From Methylobacterium sp. WSM2598 (GTDB taxonomy: Bacteria > Pseudomonadota > Alphaproteobacteria > Rhizobiales > Beijerinckiaceae): a stretch of 64,000 nucleotides of DNA. Positions 50,333-60,678 of the stretch are shown piece by piece. Numbering within the stretch: the stretch's first letter is position 1; each line of letters starts with the position of its first letter. The notes beneath the pieces are model-generated. The model had not been told where the DNA came from. It saw only the letters and a list, made by a program, of their open reading frames with translations, and made no database searches. The DNA lies in contig NZ_KB900609.1 in NCBI RefSeq assembly GCF_000379105.1, positions 973,240-1,037,239 of the forward strand, given 5' to 3'. The position numbers were made by a program, and so were the translations under genes.

Positions 50333-51376
50333 TCAGGGCCGCGGCAGGGGTCCTCCGGCGAGTTCCGGATAGTCCTTGAGCATGCTGGCGCCGTTGAGGG
50401 GCTTGGCGAGGCCCTGGTGGCAGGTGGTGCAATTGGCCTTGGGCGGGTCGCCCTCGGGGCCGAGACGCACCTGCGGCAGGGCCGGAGCGAGCGGCTCGAT
50501 GTAGGAGCCGTTGATGTCGCGCACCATCCGGATGCCGTGCCAGGCCGTCACGCGCTTGGGCGTGCTCTCGCCCCAGTTCGAGAAGGCGCGGCTGTTGTGG
50601 CAGTAGGTGCAGTTGACCCCGAGCCCCTCCGACATGTGGATCATCAGCGAGTAGGTCTTCTCGGTGGTCATGATCGGCTTGCCGGGGCTCACCGGCAGGG
50701 CCGTGGTCGCGGCGACCCGGATCGCGCCGTTGTCGATGCCCTTGTCGCCGAGCAGGTCCTTGAACGGGTCGTAGGGCAGCGAGGCGAGGCCCGCCGCGAG
50801 GCTCGGGTGGTTCTGGCCGTTGTCGCGGGCCGCGAAGCCCAGGGCATGGGCCGGGCCCGGGTTGTTGTGCCAGACATTCGCCGGCACCGGGTTGCCGCGG
50901 TGGCAGGTGTAGCAGGTCACGCCGGTGGTGCCGACGTGGTTCTTCCAATCGGCGTTGACGTGGCGGGTCATGCGCAGCATCGCGCGCGCCACCGTCTTGG
51001 CGTAGACGCTGTCATCGGCCATGTTCTCGACGTTGTGGCAATAGGCGCAGCCCTGCTCGGGCGAGACCCACTCGGTGATCGAGACCATCACGCGGTTGAA
51101 CTGGTCGGTCGTGAGGTCGGTGAGGACCTGGACGTTCTGGTAGGTCTGGGTCGCGGGCTCGCCGCCGGGAGGCGCCGGGTCCTGCGGGGCCGGGACCGCG
51201 TTGGCGGCGAGGAGCGCGGCCTGGGTGCGGGGGTTCGTCACCTGCACCATGCCGGTGCCGCGGTAGCCGACCTGCTCGGAGCGCACGGGGGGATGGGTCC
51301 AGCCCGCCGTGCCGAGCATCGCGCCCGTCAGCAGCACCGCGACGACGACGCCGAGGAGTTGAAGGGCCAATCTCAT
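50333..51376 (-). CDS. pufC: Reaction-centre tetraheme cytochrome c subunit
   Basis: The 347-residue protein has four CxxCH sites: CAYCH (110-114), CYTCH (155-159), CTYCH (256-260) and CTTCH (316-320), with methionine-bearing helices before them. It re-reduces the special pair from the periplasm. The N-terminal helix ([20 protein letters not shown]) lacks a lipobox cysteine, so it appears anchored by an uncleaved helix rather than a lipid. It overlaps pufM by 4 bases. Confidence 0.95.
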   Translation of the reverse strand: MRLALQLLGVVVAVLLTGAMLGTAGWTHPPVRSEQVGYRGTGMVQVTNPRTQAALLAANAVPAPQDPAPPGGEPATQTYQNVQVLTDLTTDQFNRVMVSITEWVSPEQGCAYCHNVENMADDSVYAKTVARAMLRMTRHVNADWKNHVGTTGVTCYTCHRGNPVPANVWHNNPGPAHALGFAARDNGQNHPSLAAGLASLPYDPFKDLLGDKGIDNGAIRVAATTALPVSPGKPIMTTEKTYSLMIHMSEGLGVNCTYCHNSRAFSNWGESTPKRVTAWHGIRMVRDINGSYIEPLAPALPQVRLGPEGDPPKANCTTCHQGLAKPLNGASMLKDYPELAGGPLPRP

Positions 51377-52353
51377 CGCGCGCCTCCCGTCAGGCTCAGG
51401 GGATCGACCACCGGCCCGTAGACCGCCGGATAGCTCGGGGCGACGCCGTGCTTGACGGCCCAGAGGTACCAATTGTCGACGACGGTGCCGGTGAGCAGGA
51501 TGCCAATGCCGCCGGTGAGCGTGGTCAGGACCGCGAACCACCACGCCCAGCGATGGACGGATTCCATCGTGGCGTTGAAGCCCATGGTCCAGCGCCAGAA
51601 CAGGGCGGCGCGCTCGGTGGCGGTGCCCCGGTCCACGATCTGCTCGATCTCGCGCTCGGAGCCGTAGCGGCTGGTGGCCAGGATGGTGGCCCCGTGCATG
51701 GCGAAGAGCAGCGTCGACCCGTACAGGAAGACGATCGAGAGCATGTGGAAGGGGTTGTAGAACAGGTTGCCGTAGCGCAGCGAGAAGGCGGCGGTCCAGT
51801 CGAGGTGCGGGAAGATGCCGAAGGGCACCGCCTCGCTCCAGGACCCCATCAGGATCGGCCGGATGAAGCCGAGCACGAGGTAGAGCCAGATCGCCGAGGC
51901 GAAGGCCCAGGGCACGTGGTAGCCGAGCCCGAGCGCCTTGGCGCGCCGGTACATCCGGAACCACCAGAGCAGGATCGAGACGGTCAGGAAGAAGCCGGCG
52001 AGCAGCCACCAGCCGCCCTCCGCCATCGGCGGCAGGATCATCAGCCCGTATTGCGGGCGCGGCGGCTCCAGGGCGAGCCAGGGCAGCTGGCGCAGGAACT
52101 GGATCGGGTCCCAGTTCACCGAGGCCCACATGTTGAGGCCGATGATCTCGAAGGCGATGAACCCGCTCACCAGGGACAGCGTGCCGGTCGTGCCGAGGTA
52201 GATCGGGCCGACCTGCGCGTTGCCGACGAGGCCCGCGAGATAGTTGAAGTGGCCGGTGCCGACCCGCTTCTCGATGTGCGGGATGCTGACCCCGGGCTCA
52301 GGGCGCAGGGGATGCACCTGCACCTGCGTGTAGATGTTCTGGTAATACCCCAT
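51373..52353 (-). CDS. pufM: Photosynthetic reaction centre M subunit
   Basis: The 326-residue protein has five helices, with [10 protein letters not shown] at the N-terminus, the helix D region [19 protein letters not shown] (special pair histidine) and the iron/quinone region [38 protein letters not shown]. It forms the RC core with PufL. Confidence 0.96.
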   Translation of the reverse strand: MGYYQNIYTQVQVHPLRPEPGVSIPHIEKRVGTGHFNYLAGLVGNAQVGPIYLGTTGTLSLVSGFIAFEIIGLNMWASVNWDPIQFLRQLPWLALEPPRPQYGLMILPPMAEGGWWLLAGFFLTVSILLWWFRMYRRAKALGLGYHVPWAFASAIWLYLVLGFIRPILMGSWSEAVPFGIFPHLDWTAAFSLRYGNLFYNPFHMLSIVFLYGSTLLFAMHGATILATSRYGSEREIEQIVDRGTATERAALFWRWTMGFNATMESVHRWAWWFAVLTTLTGGIGILLTGTVVDNWYLWAVKHGVAPSYPAVYGPVVDPLSLTGGAR

Positions 52354-52395
52354 GGCGGCGGATGCCTTCTTCAGGGTGACGGTGCGGGGAGCGGT

Positions 52396-53220
52396 TCAGC
52401 GCCAGACCGGCAGGTTCAGCCACCAGCCCCACCATTCGGGCCAGCCGCGGGTCCAGAACGGGCCGCTGATGACGATGCAGACGGCGCTCCAGAAACCCGC
52501 CGAGAGGGCGAGGAACAGGCCGAGCCGGTGGATGCCGATCGTGCCGATCGAGTAGCCGATCGTGTCACGGAAGTAGGTGTCCTCGTGCTCCGGCGTCTTC
52601 ACCACCTCGCCCTTGCCGGGATTGGTCGCGGACAGGATCATCGAGCCGTGAAGCGCCAGCGCGAAGGTCGTCGTGAAGAAGAACGTCACGCCGAGCATAT
52701 GGGCCGGATTGTAATGGAAGTGCAGGTACTGGTAGCCGACGTTCGACACCCAGTCGAGATGGCTCAGGATCCCGTAAGGGAAGCCGTGCCCCCAGGCGCC
52801 CATCAGGAAGGGGCGGATCACCACGAGGGTGACGTAGGCGAGGATCGCCACCGAGAAGGCGAAGGGAACGTGGTAGCCGATGCCGAGCTTGCGGCAGATC
52901 TCGACCTCGCGCAGCGCCCAGGAGCAGAAGGCCCCGATGGCGCAGACGGTGATGAGCTGCCACAGCCCGCCCTCGCGCAGCGGGGCGAGGGCCAGCCCGT
53001 ACTTGAGGTCGGGCGGCGCGATGCTGATCTGCCAGACGTTCCAGGTCGGGCCGAGCGCCGCGCCCCAGAGGATCAGCCCGGTGCCGAGCAGGCTGAAGAA
53101 GATCGTCGTGACCCCGAAGAACCCGACGTAGAAGGGCCCGACCCAGAAGTCGAACAGGTCGCCGCCGAGCAGCGTGCCGCCGCGGACCCGGTATTTCCGC
53201 TCGAAATTCAGCATGGCCAT
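52396..53220 (-). CDS. pufL: Photosynthetic reaction centre L subunit
   Basis: The 274-residue protein has [20 protein letters not shown], the helix D segment [18 protein letters not shown] with pigment-binding histidines and [16 protein letters not shown] (iron site). ATG 53220 has GGGGAGG eight bases upstream; a second ATG at 53214 is possible. It lies 111 bases after pufA, with an intervening hairpin. Confidence 0.96.
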   Translation of the reverse strand: MAMLNFERKYRVRGGTLLGGDLFDFWVGPFYVGFFGVTTIFFSLLGTGLILWGAALGPTWNVWQISIAPPDLKYGLALAPLREGGLWQLITVCAIGAFCSWALREVEICRKLGIGYHVPFAFSVAILAYVTLVVIRPFLMGAWGHGFPYGILSHLDWVSNVGYQYLHFHYNPAHMLGVTFFFTTTFALALHGSMILSATNPGKGEVVKTPEHEDTYFRDTIGYSIGTIGIHRLGLFLALSAGFWSAVCIVISGPFWTRGWPEWWGWWLNLPVWR

Positions 53221-53302
53221 GGTGGCCGCCTCCCCGCGATGGAGCGCAGTCGCCCGCGGGCGGTGCCCCGGTGTCGGTCCGGGCCGCCGTCCGCGGTGTG
53301 GA

Positions 53303-53318
53303 GCGCCGAGAGCGGCGC
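53303..53318 (-). other. pufA-pufL intercistronic hairpin
   Basis: GCGCCG-AGAG-CGGCGC (plus strand) forms a small perfect stem in the pufA-pufL gap. In Rhodobacter, hairpins here protect the pufBA part of the message and set the LH1:RC ratio. The function is inferred by position. Confidence 0.55.
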
Positions 53319-53331
53319 CCCTTTCGGGCCG

Positions 53332-53511
53332 TCAGGTCGGCAGCACGAGGCTGTGCGGGATCTCGGCCCTCTTCACCGCGGGCCCCTCCAGCCAGTTGAA
53401 CCGGTTGGTGCTGAGCAGGATGAAGTGGATCAGGATCGCGAGCGTGAACAGGAAGACGGCCAGCGCCACCAGGGTGCGGCGCGGATCGAACAGAAGCCAG
53501 ATCTTGTGCAT
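53332..53511 (-). CDS. pufA: LH1 alpha polypeptide
   Basis: The 59-residue protein starts [20 protein letters not shown], has the bacteriochlorophyll-ligating histidine in [20 protein letters not shown] and one membrane helix. It is typical in length for LH1 alpha. It starts 16 bases after the pufB stop. Confidence 0.95.
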   Translation of the reverse strand: MHKIWLLFDPRRTLVALAVFLFTLAILIHFILLSTNRFNWLEGPAVKRAEIPHSLVLPT

Positions 53512-53527
53512 GGCGAGAGCTCCGTCC

Positions 53528-53758
53528 TCAGCCGATGAAGGGCAGGAGGCCGTGGGCGGCGTAGGTCACGCCGTCCGTCAGCGACGAGTAGCCGTTCGGT
53601 CCCGGCAGCCAGGGCCGCCACAGCCAGACGAGGAAGTGGGCGACCACCGCGATCGCCGTGAAGATGATGAAGCTGGTGACGAAGATTCCGTGGAATTCCT
53701 TCGCCTCCTCCTCGGTGAGTCCCGAGAGGGTACTTGGTTTGTCCATTCCATTGGCCAT
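53528..53758 (-). CDS. pufB: LH1 beta polypeptide
   Basis: The 76-residue protein has [19 protein letters not shown], the pigment histidine in [18 protein letters not shown] and one helix. ATG 53758 has GGAGG upstream; an in-frame ATG at 53746 is an alternative. The C-terminal [20 protein letters not shown] extends beyond the usual beta end by about twenty residues. Confidence 0.94.
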   Translation of the reverse strand: MANGMDKPSTLSGLTEEEAKEFHGIFVTSFIIFTAIAVVAHFLVWLWRPWLPGPNGYSSLTDGVTYAAHGLLPFIG

Positions 53759-53928
53759 TGCCGAACCTCCGGATGCGGGTCCGCGCGGGGCTGCCGCGCG
53801 GGGGTGGTCGCCCGCCCCCGCGCGGCGGGAACGGGCGGTCTCTCCGTCGCCGGGACGGCGACGGAAACTCTCCGGTCGGCCCTGCGGGCCGGTGGCCGGC
53901 AAACCGGGGGGCCGGGGGCCGCCCGGGT
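53759..53928 (-). other. pufQ-pufB leader with hairpin at 53844-53864
   Basis: CCGTCGCCG-GGA-CGGCGACGG forms a perfect 9-bp stem in this 170-base gap. A further GC-rich inverted stretch follows toward pufQ. The hairpin may be an RNA processing or stability element; no gene is seen. Confidence 0.5.
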
Positions 53929-54144
53929 TCAGCCCATGAAGGCGAAGGGGATGGCCGAGAGCGCCATCGCCCGCGCCTCGCCGAACACGGAGCGCCGCAG
54001 CCCCGGGGGCGTGACGCCGCGGCCCGGGAGCACGCGCTGGACGACGGCCGCCGCCAGGAAGACCGGGTAGGTCGCCGCCAGGATCAGGCGGAACTGGGCC
54101 TGTTCCGACCGGGAGCGCGAGGCCGTGGTGAACGGACGGGTCAT
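53929..54144 (-). CDS. pufQ: PufQ, bacteriochlorophyll-related assembly protein
   Basis: The 71-residue protein has one helix ([20 protein letters not shown]) and the PufQ C-terminal signature [21 protein letters not shown] 54144 has GGGAGGAG upstream. PufQ is needed for full bacteriochlorophyll production. It opens the puf operon. Confidence 0.9.
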   Translation of the reverse strand: MTRPFTTASRSRSEQAQFRLILAATYPVFLAAAVVQRVLPGRGVTPPGLRRSVFGEARAMALSAIPFAFMG

Positions 54145-54331
54145 GCGTCTGATCTCCTCCCTGGCGCGCTCCGCGCGCGTGCCGAATCCGTGACGCGCTC
54201 CGCGCGCCTGCCAAATCCCTGGGGCGCGCCGCGCGATGACCGCGCGGCGCGCGCATTCCGTCGTGCTCGACCGCGGGCGGCGCGGCCCGCGGCGGGCGGC
54301 CGGGGCCGCCCGTCACCCGCCGCCGGGGGGA
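54145..54331. other. bchZ-pufQ gap with 30-bp direct repeat
   Basis: Two 30-base units of the form CGCGCTCCGCGCGC, then TGCC, then AATCC, lie at 54163-54192 and 54193-54222, matching at most positions. The region probably carries a puf promoter, but no consensus was identified. Confidence 0.5.
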
Positions 54332-55795
54332 TCAGGCGGCCGCGGCGAGGGCGCTGCGGGCGCGCTCGACGCAGAGTTCCGTGACCCGCTCGGCGCCGAC
54401 CCGCTGCGCCTCGCGCTCGGCGGCGTCGCGCAGGCGCTTGGCGTAGGAGATCCGCACCAGGACGGGGCTCGCCGCCACCGAAGCGTCGAGGCGCGCCCGC
54501 GCCTCCTCGTCCCAGGGCAGTTCGCGGTGCGCGCGGGCCGGCGTCGCCTCGACGGCGTCGAGGTCGCGGGCGAGCGGCAGGATGTGGAAGAGCGCGTCGA
54601 AGAGCGCGTTGCAGACTTCCTGCACGAGGTAGGTCGCGCCCGCATAGCCCATGAAGGGCGTGCCGGTGTGGCGCCGCACCACCGCTCCCGGGAACGAGGC
54701 CGGGATGTAGACCGCCCGGCCCCCGCTCTCGGCGAGGTACATCCGCTCATTGTAGGAGCCGAACAGCACCAGCGGCGGCGTCTCCCGGATCGCCGCCCGG
54801 ACGGCGGCGTTGTCGGGCTTGACCCCGGCCGTGCGCGCGAAGGCGAAGCGGCAGGGCAGTCCCATCTCCTCCTCCAGGAAGTGGCGCAGGCCCCGCGCGT
54901 AGGTCTCGGTCGCGACCACCCCGAAGCTCGCCGAGCCGAAGAAGTCCTGCGTGACCGAGCGCCAGAGGTCCCAGAGGGGCTTCAGCGTGGTGTGCTTCTC
55001 GCGCGCGATGAAGGGTTCGGGATCGAGGTCGAGGATCTCGCCGAGGGCGCGCAGGAACTTGGTGGTGCTGTGGATGCCGAACGGCGCCTGAAGGTAGGGC
55101 CGGTCGAGGGACTCGCACAGGAGCCGGCCGAATTCGCGGTAGAGGCAGATGTTGGCGTCCGCCTCGACGAGGCGGGGGATGTCCGCGAGGTGGCAGCCGA
55201 GCGGGAAGACGAGGTTCACCTCGGCGCCGATCCCCTCGACGAGCCGCCGAATCTCGGCGAGGTCGGAGGGCGTGTTGAAGCTGCCGTAGGCCGGCCCGAT
55301 GATGTTGACCCGCGGCCTCACCGCCGGGGTGCGGGCCGGGCGGGGCGGGATCGCGCCCTTCCGGGCCGCCTTCTTCAGCCCGTACTCGGCCCAGAGCCAG
55401 GACAGGGCGCGGTCGGCCGCCTGCCACTGATCCTCGTCGATGGTGCGGGGCAGGAAGCGCTGGAGGTTGGTCCCCTCGGGGGTGACGCCGCCGCCGATCA
55501 TCTCGGCGATCGAGCCGGTGACCACGACGCTCGGCTGGGTCGGGTCGAGGGTGGCGTGGGCGCGCTTCATCGCGCCCTCGGTGCCGTGGCGGCCGAGCTC
55601 CTCCTCGGCGAGGCCGGTCACCACGATCGGCAATTCGTGCGGGGGCAATGCGTCGGTGTAGTGCAGCACCGAGGTCACCGGCAGGTTCTCGCAGCCGACC
55701 GGGCCGTCGATGACGACCTGCAGGCCCTTCACCGCGGTGAAGACGTAGACGGCGCCCCAGTAGCCGCCGGCGCGGTCGTGATCGAGGACGAGCAT
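54332..55795 (-). CDS. bchZ: Chlorophyllide a reductase subunit Z
   Basis: The 487-residue nitrogenase-like subunit has [37 protein letters not shown] (cluster cysteine) and [19 protein letters not shown]. With BchY and BchX it reduces ring B to make the bacteriochlorin. Its ATG shares one base with the bchY stop. Confidence 0.95.
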   Translation of the reverse strand: MLVLDHDRAGGYWGAVYVFTAVKGLQVVIDGPVGCENLPVTSVLHYTDALPPHELPIVVTGLAEEELGRHGTEGAMKRAHATLDPTQPSVVVTGSIAEMIGGGVTPEGTNLQRFLPRTIDEDQWQAADRALSWLWAEYGLKKAARKGAIPPRPARTPAVRPRVNIIGPAYGSFNTPSDLAEIRRLVEGIGAEVNLVFPLGCHLADIPRLVEADANICLYREFGRLLCESLDRPYLQAPFGIHSTTKFLRALGEILDLDPEPFIAREKHTTLKPLWDLWRSVTQDFFGSASFGVVATETYARGLRHFLEEEMGLPCRFAFARTAGVKPDNAAVRAAIRETPPLVLFGSYNERMYLAESGGRAVYIPASFPGAVVRRHTGTPFMGYAGATYLVQEVCNALFDALFHILPLARDLDAVEATPARAHRELPWDEEARARLDASVAASPVLVRISYAKRLRDAAEREAQRVGAERVTELCVERARSALAAAA

Positions 55796-57345
55796 CAGGC
55801 GCCCTCCCCGATCGGCGCCGGGGCGGGGGCGCGCTTCGGGGGCGCGCGGCGCTGCGGCACGTCCTCCCAGATCCCGGCCGCGTGGCCCTCGCCGACGCCT
55901 TCGAAGAAGGCGCGCATGGCGGAGAACCGCTCCCGCTGGGCGAGCGCCCCGTTCACGACCTGGGCGAGCGAGCCCGCCCCGGCAATGCCCATCAGCGGGC
56001 GCGCCGAGATCAGGTTGGTGAAGTAGAGGGCGGGGATCGCCCGCTCCTTGGCTCTCTGCACGACCGGCGTGGTGCCGACCGCGAGGTCGGGCCGGAACTC
56101 CTCCAGGGCGGCGAGATCCTGCTCCAGGGAGGCGCGGAACTGCACCCGGGTGCCGCGCGCCTCCAGCCACGCCCGGTCGTCCTCCGCGAAGCGGGTGCGC
56201 GGGCAGGCGGTGCCGACATAGGGCAGTTCGGCCCCGCTCTCGACGAGGAGCCGGGCCACGATGAGTTCGGACCCCTCGTAGCCCGACAGCGTGATCCGCC
56301 CGCGGATCGGGTTGGCGGCGAGCGCCCCGCGGATCGCCGGCAGGATCCGGTTCTTGGCCGCCTCGACGGTGAGGCGGGCGACCCCGCAGGCCTCGCCGAC
56401 CGCGTCGAGCCAGGCGGCGGTGCCCTCGTGGCCCACCGGCGCCGAGCCGAGGACCGTCCGCCCGGCCGCCTCGAACTCGCGGATCGCCGCGGTGTAGAAG
56501 GGATGGATCGCCGCGACGGCGGCGCAGTCGAGGGCCGCGTAGAGCTCCCGCCACTCCCGCGTCGGCACGACCGGGCCGGGGCTGAGCCCGAGCGGCTCGA
56601 GCAGGGCGCCGATCTGCACCGGGTCGGCCGGGAACATCTCGCCGAGCAGCGTCACGGTCGGGCGACCGTCGCGGCCCTGGCGCGGCGCCGCGACCGGTCC
56701 CCGCTCGGCCTCGGCCCGCGCGACCCGCAGCATCGCGCCGGCGAGCACGTCCTTGGCCTCGGCATGGGTCGGCACCCCGAAGCCCGGCACGTCGATGCCG
56801 ATGATGCGCACCCCGTCGATCTCCCGCGGCAGCAGCCGCAGGGGCACGCCGGAGGCGGTCGGCACGCAGAGATTGATCACCACCACGGCGTCGCACTGGG
56901 CCGGGTCGGCCACCGCCCGGACGGCGTCGCGGATGTCCTCGAACAGCTTGCCGGTGACCAGGGTCTCCGAGTTGAAGGGCACGTAGCCGACCGTGCGGCG
57001 CGCCCCGTAGAAGTGCGACGTGAAGGTGAGCCCGTAGACGCAGCAGGCCGAGCCCGACAGGATCGTGGCCGTGCGGCGCATGCGCAGCCCCACCCGCAGG
57101 GCGCCGAAGGCCGGGCACATGCTCTGGGGCTGGTCGTGGGGGCCCGCCGGGTAGTCGCGCCGGAGCGCCTGCAGGGTCTCGCCCATGCCCGCCGCCTCGG
57201 CGGCGGCGCGCAGCTGCGCCCGTCCCGCGTGGCAGCCGGGCCCGTCCGGCGCCGGAATCGGGTCCGGCCCGGGAGCAGCCGGCTCCGGCCCCTGCCGGGC
57301 CTCGCCGCGGGCGCGCAGCGCCCCGATGTCGAGAGAGGCGCCCAT
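55795..57345 (-). CDS. bchY: Chlorophyllide a reductase subunit Y
   Basis: This 516-residue subunit has [40 protein letters not shown] and [14 protein letters not shown] (cluster cysteines) typical of BchY. ATG 57345 is reported; GTG 57351, which forms a GTGA overlap with bchX, is equally possible. It pairs with BchZ. Confidence 0.94.
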   Translation of the reverse strand: MGASLDIGALRARGEARQGPEPAAPGPDPIPAPDGPGCHAGRAQLRAAAEAAGMGETLQALRRDYPAGPHDQPQSMCPAFGALRVGLRMRRTATILSGSACCVYGLTFTSHFYGARRTVGYVPFNSETLVTGKLFEDIRDAVRAVADPAQCDAVVVINLCVPTASGVPLRLLPREIDGVRIIGIDVPGFGVPTHAEAKDVLAGAMLRVARAEAERGPVAAPRQGRDGRPTVTLLGEMFPADPVQIGALLEPLGLSPGPVVPTREWRELYAALDCAAVAAIHPFYTAAIREFEAAGRTVLGSAPVGHEGTAAWLDAVGEACGVARLTVEAAKNRILPAIRGALAANPIRGRITLSGYEGSELIVARLLVESGAELPYVGTACPRTRFAEDDRAWLEARGTRVQFRASLEQDLAALEEFRPDLAVGTTPVVQRAKERAIPALYFTNLISARPLMGIAGAGSLAQVVNGALAQRERFSAMRAFFEGVGEGHAAGIWEDVPQRRAPPKRAPAPAPIGEGA

Positions 57346-57347
57346 GC

Positions 57348-58352
57348 TCACACCGCGTCGTAGACGACTTCGAGGGAGGCCCGCGGCTGGACCGGCCGGC
57401 CGCGCATGTCCTCGTCGCTCGCCGGGTCCAGGACCACGCCGCGGCCGACCGCCTCGCCCTTGAACAGGCCGAGCAGCGCGTCCTGGCTCAGGGGAAGCGG
57501 CTGGTGGGGCGCGGCCGCCGCCACGTTGGCGGCGAGTTCGGCGAAGAGCGGTCCCCAGCGGCCGTCGGGCCGGCCGATGATCTCGTAATTGGCGCTCTTG
57601 CGGCGGATGTCGTCGTCGGCCGGGATCGAGGCGAGCACCGGGATGCCGGCGCTCGCCGCGAAGGCCTGCGCCTCCCCGGTGCCGTCGTCCTTGTTGATGA
57701 CGAGGCCGCCCACCCCGACATTGCCGCCGAGCTTGCGGAAATACTCCACCGCCGAGCAGACGTTGTTGGCGACGTAGAGCGATTGCAGGTCGTTCGAGCC
57801 GACGACGATGACCTTCTGGCACATGTCGCGGGCGATCGGCAGGCCGAAGCCGCCGCAGACCACGTCGCCGAGGAAGTCGAGCAGGACGTAGTCGAAGCCC
57901 CATTCGTGGAAGCCGAGCTTCTCCAGCAGTTCGAAGCCGTGGATGATGCCGCGCCCGCCGCAGCCGCGGCCCACCTCCGGTCCGCCGAGTTCCATGGCGA
58001 AGACGCCGTCGCGCTTGAAGCAGACGTCGCCGATCGCCACCGCCTCGCCCGCGAGCTTGCGGCGGGTCGAGGTCTCGATGATGGTCGGGCAGGCCCGGCC
58101 GCCGAACAGCAGCGAGGTGGTGTCGCTCTTCGGATCGCACCCGATCAGCAGCACCCGCCGCCCCTGCTGGGCGAGCATGTAGGACAGGTTGGCGAGGGTG
58201 AAGCTCTTGCCGATGCCCCCCTTGCCGTAGATCGCGATCACCTGGGTCTCGCGCCGGGCCGCGCCCTCCCGCGGATCGGGCGGCGCGACCGAGGGGCCCG
58301 CCGGGCGGGGATCGGGGTGGCGGAGAGCGGCTGCGTGCGGGGCGGCAGTCAT
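57348..58352 (-). CDS. bchX: Chlorophyllide a reductase iron protein subunit X
   Basis: The 334-residue iron protein has P-loop [13 protein letters not shown] near residues 40-52, [13 protein letters not shown], and cluster cysteines in [10 protein letters not shown] and [11 protein letters not shown]. It delivers electrons to BchY-BchZ. ATG 58352 overlaps the bchC stop by 4 bases. Confidence 0.95.
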   Translation of the reverse strand: MTAAPHAAALRHPDPRPAGPSVAPPDPREGAARRETQVIAIYGKGGIGKSFTLANLSYMLAQQGRRVLLIGCDPKSDTTSLLFGGRACPTIIETSTRRKLAGEAVAIGDVCFKRDGVFAMELGGPEVGRGCGGRGIIHGFELLEKLGFHEWGFDYVLLDFLGDVVCGGFGLPIARDMCQKVIVVGSNDLQSLYVANNVCSAVEYFRKLGGNVGVGGLVINKDDGTGEAQAFAASAGIPVLASIPADDDIRRKSANYEIIGRPDGRWGPLFAELAANVAAAAPHQPLPLSQDALLGLFKGEAVGRGVVLDPASDEDMRGRPVQPRASLEVVYDAV

Positions 58353-59287
58353 GAGCGGGCTCTCCAGTCGAGGACCATCTTGAGGCAGGCGGGATCGGTG
58401 AGGGCCGTGCGGTAGGCGCTCGCGGCCTGCGCGGCGGGCCGGCGGTGGCTGATCAGGCCGTCGAGGCCGAGCGCGCCCGCGCGCACGAGGCCCGCGACCG
58501 CGTCGAGGTCGCCGGGCCGCCACTGCGCCGAGACCCGGAGGCGCGCCTCGCGCAGGAAGGCCGGCGGGAAGGCGAAGGAGAGCGGCGCCTCGTAGAAGCC
58601 CGCCAGCACCACCTCGCCCCCGGGCGCGAGGCGGGCGATCAGCCCGTCGAGGAGGCCGGCATCGCCGCTCGCGTCGGTGATGCGGGCGTAGCGCCCGGTC
58701 TCGTCGGCGGCCGGGTCGAGCACCGGGTAGCCGTGCTCGCCGCCGCGGCGGGCCGGATCGCGCTCCCAGACCACCGGGTCCTGACCGCTGAGCCGGGCGA
58801 GGCGCGCCAGGAGGCGCCCGAGCACGCCGTGCCCGACGACGAGGTGGCGCTCGCCGCGCTCCGCCCCCGCCAGGGCGTGGTAGGCGGTCGCGGCGAGGGC
58901 CAGCAGGATGCCGCGCTCGCCGAGCGCCGCGTCGATGGGCAGCAGGCGCGCGCCCTCGACCACGAGGTGCGAGGCCGCGCCGCCGAACAGGCCGCGCACC
59001 GGGCCGAAGCAGCGGGCGCCGGGCACGAAGACGGTCTCGCCGGGGCGGCGGCCGGATTCGGGGCCGGCCTCGACCACGCGCCCGACCGACTCGTAGCCGG
59101 GGACCAGGGGATAGCCCATGCCGGGGAAGTCCGGCATCCGGCCCGACCAGAGCAGGCGCTCGGTGCCGGTGCTGATGCCGCTCCACGCCACCTCGACCAC
59201 GGCGTCGGCCGGGCCGGGCGCGTCGAGGGCGAGCCGGTCGAGGCCGAGGCGTTCGGGCCCGTCGAGGATCACGGCCAGCGCGTGCAT
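58349..59287 (-). CDS. bchC: Bacteriochlorophyllide a dehydrogenase
   Basis: The 312-residue medium-chain dehydrogenase-like protein has WSGISTGTERLLWSG, VPGYESVGRVVEAGP and LVVGHGVLGRLLARLA. It oxidises the ring A hydroxyethyl to acetyl. It heads the bchCXYZ run, after a region with two imperfect PpsR sites. Confidence 0.94.
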   Translation of the reverse strand: MHALAVILDGPERLGLDRLALDAPGPADAVVEVAWSGISTGTERLLWSGRMPDFPGMGYPLVPGYESVGRVVEAGPESGRRPGETVFVPGARCFGPVRGLFGGAASHLVVEGARLLPIDAALGERGILLALAATAYHALAGAERGERHLVVGHGVLGRLLARLARLSGQDPVVWERDPARRGGEHGYPVLDPAADETGRYARITDASGDAGLLDGLIARLAPGGEVVLAGFYEAPLSFAFPPAFLREARLRVSAQWRPGDLDAVAGLVRAGALGLDGLISHRRPAAQAASAYRTALTDPACLKMVLDWRARS

Positions 59288-59341
59288 GCGATCCGCCCCT
59301 CCCAGCGCTGCGTCGGCAGCGGTGCCGCTTCGTGCGGCTCA

Positions 59342-59385
59342 TGTCAATTTAGATTGTCACGGTGTGGCGTCAAGTTGAGTTTACA
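59342..59385 (-). promoter_or_regulatory. Two imperfect PpsR boxes upstream of bchC
   Basis: On the minus strand TGTAAACTCAACTTGACG (59385-59368) and TGACAATCTAAATTGACA (59359-59342) each keep one perfect half-site of TGT-N12-ACA. The first overlaps the end of crtF. Paired weak sites may give cooperative, weaker repression of bchCXYZ. Confidence 0.65.
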
Positions 59386-60559
59386 CTTTTGACACGGATC
59401 CGCGGCGCGCGACGAGGAGTCGGACCAGGAGCGGGCGGCGGGTGGCGCGCTCGCGGATGTCGCCGAAGCCGGCCTGCCGCAGCATCGCGGCGAGTTCCTC
59501 CGCGCGGCGCGGGCGCCCGCTGCCCATGGCGAGGAGATAGAAGCCGAAATAGGCGTCGCCGACCGGCTCGGCGCCCCGCGTCCCGGCCATCGGCTCGGCG
59601 AGGAGCAGGGTTCCGCCGGGCGGCAGGGCGTCGTGGGCGGCCCGCAGCAGGGCGGCGGCGGGCGCATCGTCGTGGTCGTGCACCACGCGCACCAGGGAGA
59701 TCAGGTCGGCGCCGGGCGGCAGCCCGTCGTGGAAGCTGCCGCCGAGGGCGGTGGCGCGCCCGCCCAGCCCCTCCTCGGCGAAGCGCCGCGCGGCGCGGGC
59801 CGCCACCGGGGGCAGGTCGAACAGGGTGACGGCGAGGTGGGGGGCGCGCCGCGCGGCCGCCACCGCGAAGGCGCCCTCCCCGCCGCCGACGTCGAGGAGC
59901 CGGCGGTGCCGGGCGAGCGGGTAGGCGTCGAGGATGTCGCCCGCGACGAGGGCCTGGGAGGCCCCCATCAGGGCGCCGTAGGGCGCGACGGCGGCCTCGC
60001 CGAGGGCGGCGGGTGCCGCGGATCCCGCATAGGCCCAGTAGCCCGCGAGCCGGCTCGGCCCCGCCCGCCCGCGCAGGAGCGCCACGGGGTCGCGCAGGTC
60101 GTCGTAGAGCAGGGCGTGGTGGGCGATCATCGCGCCCACCGAGGGATTGCCGAGGAGGGCCGCGCCGAGATCCGCCAGGGCGAAGCGGCCGTCCGGCAGG
60201 GCGGTCAGGAGGTCGAGGGAGGCGGCGGCGCGCAGGAGGCACAGCGCCCGCTCCGGCGGCAGGTCGAGGCGGCGGGCGATGCAGTCGGGCGCCAGGGGGC
60301 CGTCCGCGAGCAGGCGAAAGAGGTCGAGCGCGACGCAGGCCGCCAGCACCTGCGCGTAGACGAAGCCGGCGCAGAGGTCGAACAGGGCCCGCGCGTTGCG
60401 GCGCGCGACCGGGCGCGTCGGCGGGAAGGCGGCGGCGAAGCGCTGGAAGCGCGGGCTGGCGATCAGCCGGTGGCGGAGCGCGAGCCAGCGCTCGCGCCAG
60501 GGGCGGGGGGGCGGGGCGGCCGGTCGGGCCGTCAGCGCGTGCGGGCCGGTGCCGTGCAT
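59381..60559 (-). CDS. crtF: Hydroxyneurosporene O-methyltransferase
   Basis: The 392-residue SAM methyltransferase has a dimerisation N-terminal half and the SAM motif RLLDVGGGEGAFAVAAARR, followed by LVRVVHDHDDAPAAALLRAA. It methylates the carotenoid hydroxyl in the spheroidene or spirilloxanthin pathway. ATG 60559 precedes MHGTGPHAL. It ends inside the bchC control region. Confidence 0.9.
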   Translation of the reverse strand: MHGTGPHALTARPAAPPPRPWRERWLALRHRLIASPRFQRFAAAFPPTRPVARRNARALFDLCAGFVYAQVLAACVALDLFRLLADGPLAPDCIARRLDLPPERALCLLRAAASLDLLTALPDGRFALADLGAALLGNPSVGAMIAHHALLYDDLRDPVALLRGRAGPSRLAGYWAYAGSAAPAALGEAAVAPYGALMGASQALVAGDILDAYPLARHRRLLDVGGGEGAFAVAAARRAPHLAVTLFDLPPVAARAARRFAEEGLGGRATALGGSFHDGLPPGADLISLVRVVHDHDDAPAAALLRAAHDALPPGGTLLLAEPMAGTRGAEPVGDAYFGFYLLAMGSGRPRRAEELAAMLRQAGFGDIRERATRRPLLVRLLVARRGSVSKV

Positions 60560-60635
60560 GGGCGGTGCTCCGGGCGAGGGAATGGCGGGGCGTGCGGGTC
60601 CGGCGGAGGCCTTGCCCCTCCCGCCGGGCACTCCC

Positions 60636-60662
60636 CTCTCCGGGCCCGTCGGGCCCGGAGAG
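60636..60662. terminator. Hairpin between crtE and crtF
   Basis: CTCTCCGGGCCC-GTC-GGGCCCGGAGAG forms a perfect 12-bp stem in the 119-base gap. It shares its left arm with the element at 41204-41241. It may attenuate crtE to crtF readthrough. Confidence 0.5.
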
Positions 60663-60678
60663 CGCGGGAGGCGCTCGC

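Noticed and set aside
53221..53331. pufX gene between pufA and pufL or after pufM
   Set aside because: No helix-bearing frame is present and pufC occupies the position after pufM.
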